The notes: generated by a model from the sequence alone, not told the origin. A stretch of DNA of 58,147 bases from Anaerolinea sp. (GCA_013822275.1 PNKC01000012.1:1-58147); one strand, 5' to 3'; positions 25,390-34,326 are shown, counted from the stretch's first letter. Numbers and translations are program-made.

Positions 25390-26661
25390 CTAACCCAGCG
25401 CTTTCGCGATCTCGTCCTCGTCCAGCTTCGGGCCCACGGCGGCACAGTGCATCTTGCCGCGGTCCAGGAGCCGCCGGGCAACGGCCAGCACCTCCTCCGC
25501 GGTGACCGCTTCCACTTGCTCCACCACTGACTCGACCGTCTCGATCTCACCCTTCGTAATGAGCAGCTCGCCGTGCCGCTGGCCGAGTGAGAACGCGGTC
25601 TCAAGCGAAAGGCGGAAGCGCCCAATGTTGTGGTCCTTCGCTTTGCGCAGCTCTTCTTCTGGTACCAGCTCGTCGCAGAGCTCTTGCGCCTCTTCGATGC
25701 AGACGCTGATCGTCTCGCCGAGCTTTTCGCGGTTCACTCCGGCCGAGATGGTGAACACGCCGGCGTCGGCCAGGTAGCCGTAGCCGGAACTCACGGAGTA
25801 GGCCAGGCCACGCCGCTCGCGCACTTCGCGGAAGAGCCGCGAAGACATCCCGGCGCCGAGGACATCGTTCATGATCCGCAGGGCGAAGCGGTCCGGGTCG
25901 TCCCGCCCAAAGATCGGCGAACCGATGTAGAGCGTGCACTGATCGATGTCCCGGCTGTCCGTTACCACGCGGGGTCCCGTGATCGACGGGTCGTAGGGGG
26001 ACATGGACGGCAGCGCCCCGTGTTCCAGGTTCAAGAAGAATGGTTCCGCAGCCGCGAGCACGGTTTCGTGGGCGACGTTACCGGCCACGGAGAGGACAAT
26101 GTTGCCCGGCCGGTACCAGGCCTCAATGTGCTCCACGAAGTCGGGCCGGTGCATCGCCTCCACCAGTTCCACGCTGCCGCCAACGTCCCAGCCACAGGGC
26201 TGCTCGCCATACACCGCCTGGCCAATCAACCGGCCGGCCCAGGCCCCGGGATTGTCGTGGTTCCGCTTCAGTTCCTGCTGGACCACTGTCCGTTCGCGGT
26301 CGATCTCGGACTGCTCCAGCTTCGAGTTGAGGAGCATGTCGGCCGCCACGTCGAGGGCCGTCTCGAACCGGTCGAATGGTACGATGTTCCAGTAGCAGGT
26401 GAACTCCTTGTTCGTATAGGCGTTGAGCGTGCCGCCCGCGCCTTCTATCTCTTCCGCGATCATCGTGGCGTCCGGGCGCCGTTCGGTCCCTTTGAAGACC
26501 ATGTGTTCGAGGAAGTGCGTGATCCCGTTGATCCTCTGCGGTTCCGAACGCGAACCAACGCCAACGAACAGATTCACCGAGACGGCCTGGGTGGCCGGCA
26601 TCGGCGTCGTGACAATTCGCAGCCCGTTCGGCAGGGTGGTGAGTTCCCAGTGGATGGCCAA
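25390..26661 (-). CDS. M16 family zinc metallopeptidase
   Basis: This 423-residue pitrilysin-type peptidase has the inverted zinc motif HFLEH (in THFLEHMVFKG, near residue 50) and the distal Glu region NAYTNKEFTCYW. It resembles the processing-peptidase-like M16B proteins common in bacteria. The TTG at 26661 is chosen because GGGAGG lies 5 nt upstream and the protein then begins at the family's normal N-terminus (TTLPNGLRIVT). The longer open frame upstream overlaps the divergent gene. No export signal is visible. Confidence 0.88.
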   Translation of the reverse strand: MAIHWELTTLPNGLRIVTTPMPATQAVSVNLFVGVGSRSEPQRINGITHFLEHMVFKGTERRPDATMIAEEIEGAGGTLNAYTNKEFTCYWNIVPFDRFETALDVAADMLLNSKLEQSEIDRERTVVQQELKRNHDNPGAWAGRLIGQAVYGEQPCGWDVGGSVELVEAMHRPDFVEHIEAWYRPGNIVLSVAGNVAHETVLAAAEPFFLNLEHGALPSMSPYDPSITGPRVVTDSRDIDQCTLYIGSPIFGRDDPDRFALRIMNDVLGAGMSSRLFREVRERRGLAYSVSSGYGYLADAGVFTISAGVNREKLGETISVCIEEAQELCDELVPEEELRKAKDHNIGRFRLSLETAFSLGQRHGELLITKGEIETVESVVEQVEAVTAEEVLAVARRLLDRGKMHCAAVGPKLDEDEIAKALG

Positions 26662-26690
26662 ATAGTCCTCCCGCTCCAGCGTGAGGCCCC

Positions 26691-26696
26691 ATTCTA
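26691..26696 (-). promoter_or_regulatory. -10 hexamer for the M16 peptidase gene
   Basis: TAGAAT on the minus strand lies about 29 nt before the TTG start, with the GGGAGG site inside the short leader. Confidence 0.45.
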
Positions 26697-26763
26697 CGGA
26701 GCGTTCGCGCGAAGGATAGTGGGCGACGTAAACCTGCCGAGACCGGCTTCGGCATCCGCCCTG

Positions 26764-26769
26764 TAGGCT
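26764..26769 (+). promoter_or_regulatory. -10 hexamer of a leaderless promoter
   Basis: TAGGCT ends 6 nt before the ATG at 26776. Confidence 0.55.
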
Positions 26770-26775
26770 TGATCC

Positions 26776-27756
26776 ATGACCGAAATTGCCGGCCTCAGGC
26801 TGGCTCCGAACTGGACCAGCGCCGCTGGCGCGCTCGAAGGCATCCTCACGTACCTCGGCGAACCGCTTCCGCGCCACGCTATCATGGGGCTCAGTGGGCA
26901 CGCCTGGCACACCTGCCTGGCCACCGCTGGCGGTGTCGTCGCCCTTCCTTCCGGCCCCGCGGACCTCGACTGGGCGGCAATGGTCGGCCGGTACGAGCGG
27001 ACCGGCTATCGCTGGGAGCGGTTTGCAGCGGACCTGCGCGCCCACCGCAATCCCTCACCCGTCCGCGCCCGCGCCATCGAATGGGCCACGGCCCACCTGG
27101 ATGCCGGACGCCCGCTCATCGGCTGGGACTTCCACCTCCACGAACACGCCATCGTTTACGGCTACGACCGGGCACGCCAGGGCTTCCTCGTCCACGACAT
27201 CCTTTCGGAGGAAGTTGGGCCGATCGCGCTCTGGGCAGATTGGCCGTCGGTCATCGGCAAGATTGAGCTCCATGCCCCGGTAGAGCCGGTGGAACTGGAC
27301 GCGCTTGAGTCGGTCGTTGGCGCCCTTGAAACCGCCCTCGCCTGTTTCGCCGGTGCAGACGGTCCCCCCGATGGCCAGCCACGCGGGACGGCGGCGCTCG
27401 ACGCCTGGGCAGACGCCTTCGACGGCGAAATCGAAGTCGACCGCGCCGGTAATGCCTACACGCTCGCCGTACTCCAGGGAGCGCGCATGGACGGCGCCGC
27501 CTTCCTGGCCGACCTTGCCGAATCGATCCCGGACTTCGCGGAGCCGCTTCGCCGGGCGGAACGCGCCGTCCGCGATGAGGTGCAGGCGGTGTCGCCTCTG
27601 ATCACGCTCTTCCCATTCCCCACGGGCGGGCACGGGAACGTGGGCAACGCTGGTTTGCGGCGAGGGGCCGCGATGACCCTTCGGCGTGCTGCCCAGCACG
27701 AGCGAGTGGCGGCGGAGGCTATGGCGGCGGCGCTGGCAGGGTTGCGCGAGGGGTAG
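26776..27756 (+). CDS. BtrH N-domain/C39-like protein
   Basis: This 326-residue protein has an N-terminal half (GLRLAPNWTSAAGALEGILTYLG, in parts, and a GLSGHAWHTCLA segment) that resembles the BtrH N-terminal, C39-peptidase-like domain. BtrH is an acyl-ACP:aminoglycoside acyltransferase, but distant relatives have unknown roles. A Cys and several His (FHLHEHAIVYG) could form a catalytic site. The C-terminal third is helical and ends in Ala/Arg-rich helices. The start is set by TAGGCT 6 nt upstream. It is divergent from the M16 gene. Confidence 0.6.
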   Translation: MTEIAGLRLAPNWTSAAGALEGILTYLGEPLPRHAIMGLSGHAWHTCLATAGGVVALPSGPADLDWAAMVGRYERTGYRWERFAADLRAHRNPSPVRARAIEWATAHLDAGRPLIGWDFHLHEHAIVYGYDRARQGFLVHDILSEEVGPIALWADWPSVIGKIELHAPVEPVELDALESVVGALETALACFAGADGPPDGQPRGTAALDAWADAFDGEIEVDRAGNAYTLAVLQGARMDGAAFLADLAESIPDFAEPLRRAERAVRDEVQAVSPLITLFPFPTGGHGNVGNAGLRRGAAMTLRRAAQHERVAAEAMAAALAGLREG

Positions 27757-27773
27757 CCTGATCCGGCGGCGCG

Positions 27774-27820
27774 CCCTCATCCCCCAGCCCTTTTCTCCCG
27801 ATCCGCAGGAGAAGGGGAGC
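27774..27820. repeat. CCCCTTCTCC-type inverted repeat element, copy 1
   Basis: The unit CCCTCATCCCCCAGCCC is followed by a stem CTTTTCTCC/GGAGAAGGGG and then AGC. A second copy lies at 35751-35806. Both are just after the stop of a plus-strand gene, so they may act as terminators or RNA-stabilising hairpins. Confidence 0.75.
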
Positions 27821-27855
27821 ACGCCGGCGGGCGAGGCCTGGTGTGAACCCAAGGG

Positions 27856-28293
27856 CTACGTTGGCGCGGCGCTGGCGCGGTGCGTCAGCACGAACAGCAG
27901 CGATGCCGCGATGAGCAGGGCCAGTCCGGGAGGAGGGACCGCAACGCCTGACTTCGCGGCGCCGAGAGCCATCGCCAGCAGCGTAAACAGCCCAAGGTAC
28001 CAGCCGCTCAGGCCATAGCCGCGATGCCAGTGGTGCGCGGGCGCGAGCAACGTCTGCCAGGCGGCGGCGACGAGGACGCCCAGAATGGATATTCGGGCCA
28101 ACCAGAGCAGGCTGCCTTCGAGGAGGTTGAAATCGAGGGCCTGAAGACGCCCCGCGAACCGAAGCAGGGTGAATCCCGTGAATTCGTTCGCGGCGAAGAC
28201 GCCCGGCCCGTGGGCCCAGGGGAGGAAGAACCCGGCGAGCGCGAGGGGGCCAACCGCCAGCCGCCCGGCGATTGCGAACCATCTCGCGTTCAT
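27856..28293 (-). CDS. hypothetical membrane protein
   Basis: This 145-residue protein has about four hydrophobic segments (roughly residues 8-25, 62-80, 98-113, 120-138) and is probably integral to the inner membrane. No family is recognised. Its ATG overlaps the stop of the DUF3352 gene by 4 nt (ATGA), so the two are co-translated and probably work together. It ends near a dispersed hairpin repeat that also follows the convergent gene. Confidence 0.72.
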   Translation of the reverse strand: MNARWFAIAGRLAVGPLALAGFFLPWAHGPGVFAANEFTGFTLLRFAGRLQALDFNLLEGSLLWLARISILGVLVAAAWQTLLAPAHHWHRGYGLSGWYLGLFTLLAMALGAAKSGVAVPPPGLALLIAASLLFVLTHRASAAPT

Positions 28294-29864
28294 TTCTCCG
28301 CGATCGTAACCACACCGGAGACGCGCACAACCCCGCGCTCGTCCACCATGTTGAAGATCGTCCCGCGCAGCGCCTTTTCGGCTTCGTCCAGGTCCACCGG
28401 CACGCCGCCCGCCGTCAGGCGCAACAGCGTCGCCAGGTCGAAGTAGGCGAACGTGCCGAGCGCCGTGGGCATCTGCTTCACGCTCTTCTGGTAGTTCGGC
28501 GCGCCCGCCAGGTCCGGGCCGAAGTCTCTGGCGATGACCGATCGCGCTGCCCTCGCCGTGCCGAACACCATGTACCCGTCCTTCACGGCGTAGCCCAGTT
28601 CCCGCCCGTCGCTGTCCTTGACGAAGGTCATCTCGACGCCGTCCACGCGCTCGTTCCTGGGCCGCGACGACGAGGAACTGCCGGCGACGGCGTCGAGCAC
28701 CCTGCGCGCATTCGCCTCGTCCTGCACGTCCGCCAACAGCGCCACCTCGGCGTCCTCCTCGTCGGTGCTCGTGAACCAGGCCGCGACCGACATCTCGCCG
28801 GTGAACAGGTTGATCAGTTCTTCGACGTTCTTCAGGCCGATCTCCTGGCCGGCGGAACGGAGGGCGTCATCCAGGTCGCGGTAGCCGGATTGCTGGCGGA
28901 AGAAGTCGTCCAGTTCGCCTTCGCTCCGCGCCCTGATCTCCTTCCACGTCTGGGCGATGTTTGTGGTCGAAAAGAAGATCGCCGCATCAGCCGGGACCAT
29001 CGCGGCGAACTTCCGCTTCCGCGGCTGGAGCATGGGGGAGACGAGTCCGGGCTTTCCAACGGAGGCTGCCTGGAACTCGAACCCCTCGTCCTTGGCGCCG
29101 ATCACCGCTGCGCCTGGCTTGAGCGCGAGGTCGCCGGCGCCGGACTTCTCCAGCGCCGCCCGAAGTTCCGCATCGCCGCCGAAGAGCCCCTCGCTGAGCG
29201 CTCCCGCGTTCACGTACACAAACGCAAGGAAGTTATTGGTCAGCTCGTCGCGAAGGGACTTGAAATCGGCCACGCTGGCAAGCGACGGCGTCTTGCCCTC
29301 GGAGACGTCGATGACCTCCTCCATGCTTTCCACATCCATCGCGACGACGAGGTGGTTACCGACCCGCGCAACCACCAACCCTCCGCCGTTGAAATATTCC
29401 ACGCCCCGGTGTGTCTCTCTTTCGAAGTCGAAGCCGGACTCGTCCATCACGACTTCGAGCGCGCGTTTTGCATCCTTGCAGCGGGCGATGGCCGCGCCCT
29501 GGACGGAGAGACTGCTGATGCTGAACCCGCGGAGGTAAACGGCGGCGTTGCCGCCGAGGAACGGCGCCACGTCCTTCTCCCAGTCAACGCCGCCGTCTTC
29601 GGCGCTGTCGCGCAGCTTGTCTTCGGGGTTCTCCGTACCGAGGCGCTCGATCAGCTTGAAGGCTGCCACCCACTGGCTGGATGCCAGGTCGGTATTCAAC
29701 GCGACATAGATGCCCGCGTCTTCCGGCACGAGTTTCGCCGTTGTTAGGTCGACTTCGGTGGCCCGGCTTGAGGTGAAGAGGACGACACCGGCGATGGCCG
29801 CCGCCACCACCGCGAGTCCAACGGTAATCAGGATGCCGTATTGCCGCTGCGGCAGTATCGCCAT
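28290..29864 (-). CDS. DUF3352 domain protein
   Basis: This 524-residue protein has one N-terminal membrane helix (about residues 9-30, GILITVGLAVVAAAIAGVVLF in part) and a large extracytoplasmic part. The mature portion matches DUF3352 (VPEDAGIYVALNTDLASSQWV, GNAAVYLRGF, VARVGNHLVVAMDVESM). The function is unknown; such proteins are common in Chloroflexota and cyanobacteria. The ATG at 29864 is preceded by GGAGGGGG with 6-nt spacing. It is the first gene of a two-gene operon with the small membrane protein. Confidence 0.85.
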   Translation of the reverse strand: MAILPQRQYGILITVGLAVVAAAIAGVVLFTSSRATEVDLTTAKLVPEDAGIYVALNTDLASSQWVAAFKLIERLGTENPEDKLRDSAEDGGVDWEKDVAPFLGGNAAVYLRGFSISSLSVQGAAIARCKDAKRALEVVMDESGFDFERETHRGVEYFNGGGLVVARVGNHLVVAMDVESMEEVIDVSEGKTPSLASVADFKSLRDELTNNFLAFVYVNAGALSEGLFGGDAELRAALEKSGAGDLALKPGAAVIGAKDEGFEFQAASVGKPGLVSPMLQPRKRKFAAMVPADAAIFFSTTNIAQTWKEIRARSEGELDDFFRQQSGYRDLDDALRSAGQEIGLKNVEELINLFTGEMSVAAWFTSTDEEDAEVALLADVQDEANARRVLDAVAGSSSSSRPRNERVDGVEMTFVKDSDGRELGYAVKDGYMVFGTARAARSVIARDFGPDLAGAPNYQKSVKQMPTALGTFAYFDLATLLRLTAGGVPVDLDEAEKALRGTIFNMVDERGVVRVSGVVTIAEK

Positions 29865-29981
29865 GGATTCCCCCTCCGGTGCAGGCGCACCACCCGCGCG
29901 AAAACGCTCGCTGTTACTATCGGCGCTGGCGGCTGTGTGCCCAACCCCCGCGGCAAGCGTGCCGTTGCGGGCTGGCCAGAG

Positions 29982-30839
29982 CTACGGCAGCCCCGCTCCT
30001 GGCACATCCACGCGGACCGTTTCGATCCAGCCGCGGGAGCGCCCGGCCACCCGGTCCTGCTCGGTGCCTTCGCTGGTGCAGAGGAAGAGCGTCCTGCGGT
30101 CCTCGCCTCCCAACATGCAGGCGTAGGCGCCCTTGCCCTTCGGGAGCGTGATCCGGTCGGTGACCTGGCCACCTTCCGTCACGCGGATGAACTCCTCGGT
30201 GCTCGGCGAAGCGACCCATATGGCGCCCTCCTCATCCAGGCATATGCCATCCGGCACCGCTGGCTTCAGGTCCGCCCAGACTCGCCGGTTCGAAAGCGTG
30301 CCGTCGTCCTGGTTGATGTCGAAAGCGGTAAGGCGGCGGCCCCAGCTCTCGCCAACGATCATCGTCTTGCCGTCGGGCGTGATCACCGTGCCGTTGGGGA
30401 AGGCCATGTCCTCCGCGACAACCTGGGCTACGCCATCCGGGCGCACCATCACGATGTTGGCCGGTTTGAACGCTTCCTCGGCCGCCAGGTCGAACCCGAA
30501 GTTGCCGACGTAGCAGCGCGATCGCGCATCCACCACCATGTCGTTGATCAGCCCGGTCACAAGCAGGCTGATGTCCGCTACTTCCTTCAACCCCAGGTTG
30601 CCGTTGAGGATGAGCAGCTTCTTGTCCACCATCGAAACGATGAGGAGGCGCCCATCTGGAGTGAAGCCGAGGCCGGACGGCCGGTTCGGCACTTCGCAGA
30701 TGATGGAGGTCTGCCCGGTCTCCTCAACCGTCATCACGCGCCCGGCGTGCATGTCCGAAAACCAGAGCCGCCCTTCGTGCCAGCGCGGCCCTTCCGGGAA
30801 CTTCAATCCATCCAGCAACACGGTTGGCGTCAGGTCCAT
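29982..30839 (-). CDS. SMP-30/gluconolactonase/LRE family protein
   Basis: This is a 285-residue six-bladed beta-propeller hydrolase of the SMP-30 family. It starts LDGLKFPEGPRWHEGRLWFSD, has LINDMVVDARSRCYVGNFG in the middle (metal-site Asn/Asp) and ends with DGICLDEEGAIWVASP. Family members hydrolyse sugar lactones or related esters with a divalent metal. The substrate is unknown. ATG 30839 has GGAG 8 nt upstream, and TATACT lies about 42 nt upstream. Confidence 0.88.
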   Translation of the reverse strand: MDLTPTVLLDGLKFPEGPRWHEGRLWFSDMHAGRVMTVEETGQTSIICEVPNRPSGLGFTPDGRLLIVSMVDKKLLILNGNLGLKEVADISLLVTGLINDMVVDARSRCYVGNFGFDLAAEEAFKPANIVMVRPDGVAQVVAEDMAFPNGTVITPDGKTMIVGESWGRRLTAFDINQDDGTLSNRRVWADLKPAVPDGICLDEEGAIWVASPSTEEFIRVTEGGQVTDRITLPKGKGAYACMLGGEDRRTLFLCTSEGTEQDRVAGRSRGWIETVRVDVPGAGLP

Positions 30840-30881
30840 CTCGACACTCCAGCGACAACTCGGCGCGTGGCCGGAAGGAGA

Positions 30882-30887
30882 AGTATA
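30882..30887 (-). promoter_or_regulatory. -10 hexamer for the SMP-30 gene
   Basis: TATACT on the minus strand lies 42 nt before the ATG at 30839, with a normal leader and GGAG ribosome site. Confidence 0.5.
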
Positions 30888-30924
30888 GGGAACGGGCGGG
30901 CGCGGTGGGACGCATCATGCGTGC

Positions 30925-30930
30925 TATCAT
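30925..30930 (+). promoter_or_regulatory. -10 hexamer of the vapBC leaderless promoter
   Basis: TATCAT ends 6 nt before the ATG at 30937. It faces the SMP-30 promoter about 38 bp away. Confidence 0.55.
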
Positions 30931-30936
30931 GATGGC

Positions 30937-31161
30937 ATGCGGCGCACCACTATCTCCCTGGACGATCCGATGCTGGACGAACTCCACCGGCTTGCATCCG
31001 AACGCCGGATTTCGGTGGCGGCACTGATCCGCGAGGCGCTGGCGCAGAAGCTGGCGGCGCACCGGCCGAAGCCGCGCAGCCTGGGGATTGCGGCTTCCAA
31101 CCACACGGATACTGCCCAACGAACGTCAGACGAACGGCCGGAACCGCGGTCGTGGCGCTGA
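30937..31161 (+). CDS. ribbon-helix-helix antitoxin (VapB type)
   Basis: This 74-residue protein has a ribbon-helix-helix DNA-binding domain at residues 1-45 (RRTTISLDDPMLDELHRLASERRISVAALIREAL, in parts) and a polar C-terminal tail that would wrap the toxin. It precedes and overlaps a PIN-domain gene by 10 nt, the standard type II antitoxin-toxin layout. It probably represses its own promoter. Confidence 0.9.
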   Translation: MRRTTISLDDPMLDELHRLASERRISVAALIREALAQKLAAHRPKPRSLGIAASNHTDTAQRTSDERPEPRSWR

Positions 31162-31568
31162 TCCTCGACACGGGCCCGCTGTACGCATCGCTCGATCGGC
31201 GTGATGCGGATTATCTGGCATGCCGGCGCCTGATTGAGACGTGCGATGAACCGCTCGTCATCCCCGCGCCAGTGCTCGTCGAAGTCGATTACTGGATACA
31301 TGCAAGGTTGCACCCCGGGGTGCTGGTGGCGCTGCTCGATGACATCCGGGCTGGTGCCTATCTCATCGAGGAGTTGCTCCTTTCCGACTACGATCGAGTG
31401 CGATCCCTTTGTGATCGCTACGACGATGCGGATGTCGGGTTTGTCGATGCCGCAGTCCTCGCCGTCGTAGAGCGGCTCAACGAGCCCAAGCTTGCAACGC
31501 TTGACCACCGCCACTTCGGGACGTTGCGGCCGCGTCACGTCGATGCGCTCCGGCTGCTTCCCGGCTGA
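31152..31568 (+). CDS. vapC: PIN-domain toxin (VapC type)
   Basis: This is a 138-residue PIN-domain endoribonuclease. The acidic positions are visible in LILDTGPLYASLD, VLVEVDYWI and the DDADVGFVDAAV segment, so the metal site appears complete. VapC toxins cleave tRNA or rRNA to stop translation. The GTG at 31152 overlaps the antitoxin end. The spacing and order argue for an intact module. Confidence 0.92.
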   Translation: MALILDTGPLYASLDRRDADYLACRRLIETCDEPLVIPAPVLVEVDYWIHARLHPGVLVALLDDIRAGAYLIEELLLSDYDRVRSLCDRYDDADVGFVDAAVLAVVERLNEPKLATLDHRHFGTLRPRHVDALRLLPG

Positions 31569-31620
31569 GGATGCGATGCTGCTGGGGAGGCTGATGCGCG
31601 GAGCACCCCCGCCACCCGCA

Positions 31621-31648
31621 CCTCGTGCCTCGCGCCTCGCGCCTCGCA
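31621..31648. repeat. heptamer tandem array (CCTCGCG), 4 units
   Basis: Four CCTCGTG/CCTCGCG/CCTCGCA units lie 12 bp upstream of the mtaB -10 hexamer. Confidence 0.8.
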
Positions 31649-31659
31649 ACCAGCATCCG

Positions 31660-31665
31660 TACCAT
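31660..31665 (+). promoter_or_regulatory. -10 hexamer of the mtaB leaderless promoter
   Basis: TACCAT ends 7 nt before the ATG at 31673. Confidence 0.5.
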
Positions 31666-31672
31666 CGTCTCC

Positions 31673-32968
31673 ATGCCCCGACGCCCCCTCGCCGCCGTCC
31701 TCACGCTTGGCTGCAAGCTCAACCTTGCCGACAGCGAGGAGATTGCGCGCGGGCTGCGCGCCGCCGGATACGCCACCGCCAGCCACGTCTGCGAGGCCGA
31801 CGCCTTCGTCGTCAACACCTGCTCGGTCACGCACGTCGCCGACCGGAAGTCCCGCCGATTGGTCCGCTCCTTGCGGAAGCTGGCGCCAGGAGCAGCGGTA
31901 ACCGTCACCGGCTGTTACCCGCAATCCGCTGGCGCCGAAGCGATGGCCGCCCTGGGGGCAGACCTCGTGGTTGGCACGCGTGACGAAGACAAGGCGCGGC
32001 TGGTGGACTTCCTTGCCGGGCGCGCCGCCGAAGCGAGAAGGGGGGCCAGCGAAGAGGCCGCCGCGCCCCGCCTGCTCCACACGCGCGCCTTCGTCAAGGC
32101 CCAGGAGGGCTGCAACGACGTTTGCGCCTTCTGTATCGTCCCCAGGACACGCGGGCGGGAGGAATCGCGCTCGATCGACCGCGTCGTCACCGAGATTAAC
32201 GCGGGCCTTGATGCGGGCGCGCGCGAAGTGGTCATCACCGGCACACAGCTTGGCGCCTGGGGCCGCGACTTCGACCCGCCACTCAAGCCGCACCACCTCA
32301 TCGCCGGCGTCCTCGAGCGCACGGACGTGACGCGCGTGCGTTTCAGCTCGCTCCAGCCACAGGACATCACACCGGAGCTGCTGGCGCTCTGGCAGGACCC
32401 GCGCCTGATGCCCCACTTCCACCTCGCCCTCCAAAGCGGCAGTGAACACACCCTCAAGGCGATGCGCCGCCGCTACACCACGCGCGAGTTCATCGCCGCC
32501 GCGGAGCGCATCCGCGCCGTTGCGCCCGATGTCGCAATCACGACCGACGTGATTGCCGGCTTCCCCGGCGAGACCGAAGCAGACTTCGAAGCTACGCTCG
32601 CGATCTGCCGGGAGGTTGGCTTCGCGCGGCTGCACTGCTTCCCCTACTCCCAGCGTTCGAAGACCGCCGCCGCACGGATGCCCTGCCAGGTTTCGCCCGA
32701 TGCCCGGAAGGAGCGCATGGCGCGACTCATTGCCCTCGGTGACGAGCTGTCGCTCGCCTTCCGGCGGCGTTTCGCGGGCACTGTCCGCCCCGTGCTCTGG
32801 GAGGACGAACAGGACGTGGGCGGGGAGAGGCGCTGGTTCGGCCACACCGACAACTACCTGGGGGTATACGCGCCTGGCAGAGATCTGCGGCGCCGCGTGA
32901 CGCCCGTGTTGATAGGCGGGGTGTACCATGACGGTGTTGAGGGCGGTTGCCCCCAGGAGGATAAATGA
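31673..32968 (+). CDS. mtaB: tRNA t6A37 methylthiotransferase MtaB
   Basis: MtaB is a radical-SAM enzyme that adds a methylthio group to t6A37 of tRNAs reading ANN codons. The 431-residue protein has the N-terminal UPF0004 domain (TLGCKLNLADSEEI; Cys ligands), the radical-SAM triad CNDVCAFC near residue 143, and a TRAM-like C-terminus. ATG 31673 is chosen by the -10 hexamer 7 nt upstream. The 3' end overlaps amaP by 4 nt. trmO, which also modifies t6A37, lies at 45.2 kb. Confidence 0.92.
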   Translation: MPRRPLAAVLTLGCKLNLADSEEIARGLRAAGYATASHVCEADAFVVNTCSVTHVADRKSRRLVRSLRKLAPGAAVTVTGCYPQSAGAEAMAALGADLVVGTRDEDKARLVDFLAGRAAEARRGASEEAAAPRLLHTRAFVKAQEGCNDVCAFCIVPRTRGREESRSIDRVVTEINAGLDAGAREVVITGTQLGAWGRDFDPPLKPHHLIAGVLERTDVTRVRFSSLQPQDITPELLALWQDPRLMPHFHLALQSGSEHTLKAMRRRYTTREFIAAAERIRAVAPDVAITTDVIAGFPGETEADFEATLAICREVGFARLHCFPYSQRSKTAAARMPCQVSPDARKERMARLIALGDELSLAFRRRFAGTVRPVLWEDEQDVGGERRWFGHTDNYLGVYAPGRDLRRRVTPVLIGGVYHDGVEGGCPQEDK

Positions 32969-33630
32969 ACGCACTCCGGCGTACCCTGCTCGTGGTCTAC
33001 AGCTTGCTGGTCATCGCTGCGGCGGGCGGCCTGATTGGGCTCGCCTGGAACCAGGACCGCAAGCTGGACCTCTCCATCGGCGAACTCAACCTCCAGGCGT
33101 TCATCACCAGCGACGACAACGCCAAGTACGCCTTTACGGCAATCTGCGCGGCCGTCGCGCTCTTCGGGCTCTTCACCCTCGTCGCGGCCGTGTTGCGGCC
33201 TGCCCAGGGGCGGAGCAGCGGCACCCTGCGCATGCGCCAGGCGGATGGCGGCACGGTGGAAGTGACCGCCACCGCGATCGAGAACCTCCTGCGCGAAGAG
33301 TTCGAAACGTACCCAGAGGTGCGCAACGTACGCACCCTTGTCCGGCTCAACAGCGGCGCAGTAGAAACGCACCTTGATGCTGTTATCGAACCATCGGCCA
33401 GCATTGCGAGCGTGACGGCGGTCCTCGGGCAGGGCGTTGCCAGCGTCCTCCGCGACCAGGTGGGCGTGACGAACGTCAAGCGCCCGACGATCAAGATCAC
33501 GTACGACGAGTCGGTCGCGCGGCCGGTGGGTGGCCCGGCGCGACAAAGCGGCGCCGCTCGGCCGATCATGCGCGAAGAGACGGGACCGCCGCCCACTGCC
33601 CGCGACGACGGACCGCGCGCCGATGAGTGA
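32965..33630 (+). CDS. amaP: alkaline-shock response membrane anchor AmaP
   Basis: This 221-residue protein has two N-terminal membrane helices (about residues 7-27 and 52-72) and an Asp23/Gls24-related cytoplasmic domain (about 85-180). The tail is Pro/Arg-rich. AmaP anchors Asp23 at the membrane in Firmicutes; the role here is inferred. AGGAGG lies 5 nt before the ATG, one of the strongest ribosome sites in the window. It overlaps mtaB by 4 nt and scpB by 8 nt. Confidence 0.85.
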   Translation: MNALRRTLLVVYSLLVIAAAGGLIGLAWNQDRKLDLSIGELNLQAFITSDDNAKYAFTAICAAVALFGLFTLVAAVLRPAQGRSSGTLRMRQADGGTVEVTATAIENLLREEFETYPEVRNVRTLVRLNSGAVETHLDAVIEPSASIASVTAVLGQGVASVLRDQVGVTNVKRPTIKITYDESVARPVGGPARQSGAARPIMREETGPPPTARDDGPRADE

Positions 33631-34180
33631 GGGCGCTCCGCATCCCCCGAGTGCGAACGAACTGCCGTGGGTGATGGAGGCGCTGCTCTTCGTCGCCGAT
33701 GAGCCGCAGACGCTTGGCGCTCTTGCCCGTGCCGCGGGCGTGAGCGACTCGGCGGCGCGTAAGGCGCTCCACCAGCTCACCGCCGAGTACGAAGTGCGCG
33801 GCCTGCGCGTGATGGAGGACGGCCAGAAGTACCAGTTGGTGAACGCGCCCGAATACAGCAGGTACGTGGACGAACTCCTGGGCACGGGCCCCGGCCAGCG
33901 TCTTTCTCGCGCAGCGCTGGAGACCCTGGCGATCATCGCCTACAAGCAGCCCTGCACGCGCGCCGAGATCGAGGCGATCCGCGGGGTCAACAGCGACAAG
34001 CTGGTCGGCACGCTGGAGCAGCGCGGCCTGATCGACCACGTTGGCACGGGCGAAGGCCCCGGCAAGCCCAAGCTCTACCGCACGACGATGAAGTTCTTCG
34101 AACACTTCGGCATCCGCAGCCCGCGGGAACTCCCCCCGCTGCCCCGGGACGAACCCGAGACCGAAGTCAGGGCTCTTTAG
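33623..34180 (+). CDS. scpB: segregation and condensation protein ScpB
   Basis: ScpB is a dimeric winged-helix kleisin-interacting subunit of the SMC condensin. The 185-residue protein has the family features: WVMEALLFVADEPQTLGAL, YQLVNAPEYSRYV, then SRAALETLAIIAYKQPCTRAEIEAIRGVNSD and LYRTTMKFFEHFGI. ATG 33623 overlaps amaP by 8 nt. scpA is usually just upstream but is absent here. The overlap suggests ScpB synthesis is tied to the mtaB-amaP transcript. Confidence 0.95.
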   Translation: MSEGAPHPPSANELPWVMEALLFVADEPQTLGALARAAGVSDSAARKALHQLTAEYEVRGLRVMEDGQKYQLVNAPEYSRYVDELLGTGPGQRLSRAALETLAIIAYKQPCTRAEIEAIRGVNSDKLVGTLEQRGLIDHVGTGEGPGKPKLYRTTMKFFEHFGIRSPRELPPLPRDEPETEVRAL

Positions 34181-34236
34181 ATTCACGATTGTCAATTCAC
34201 GGAGCCACGACCGGCAGAGAGCGGTCCTCCTTCATG

Positions 34237-34326
34237 GAGGACACGAAGGCCCGAAATCACAAAGCGCCACAAAGGTCTTCTTGCGCGTTTCGTGCCCCCT
34301 CCCTGCCTTCCCGTTTTCGTGTCCCC
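34237..34326. repeat. dispersed 90-bp imperfect inverted repeat, copy A
   Basis: The left arm is GGACACGAAGGCCCGAAATC followed by CACAAAG and CACAAAGG. The right arm is TTTCGTGCC...TTTTCGTGTCCC. Related copies lie at 47494-47579 and 54321-54410. In translation it gives DTKARxHK-like peptides, a typical spurious product. Confidence 0.8.
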
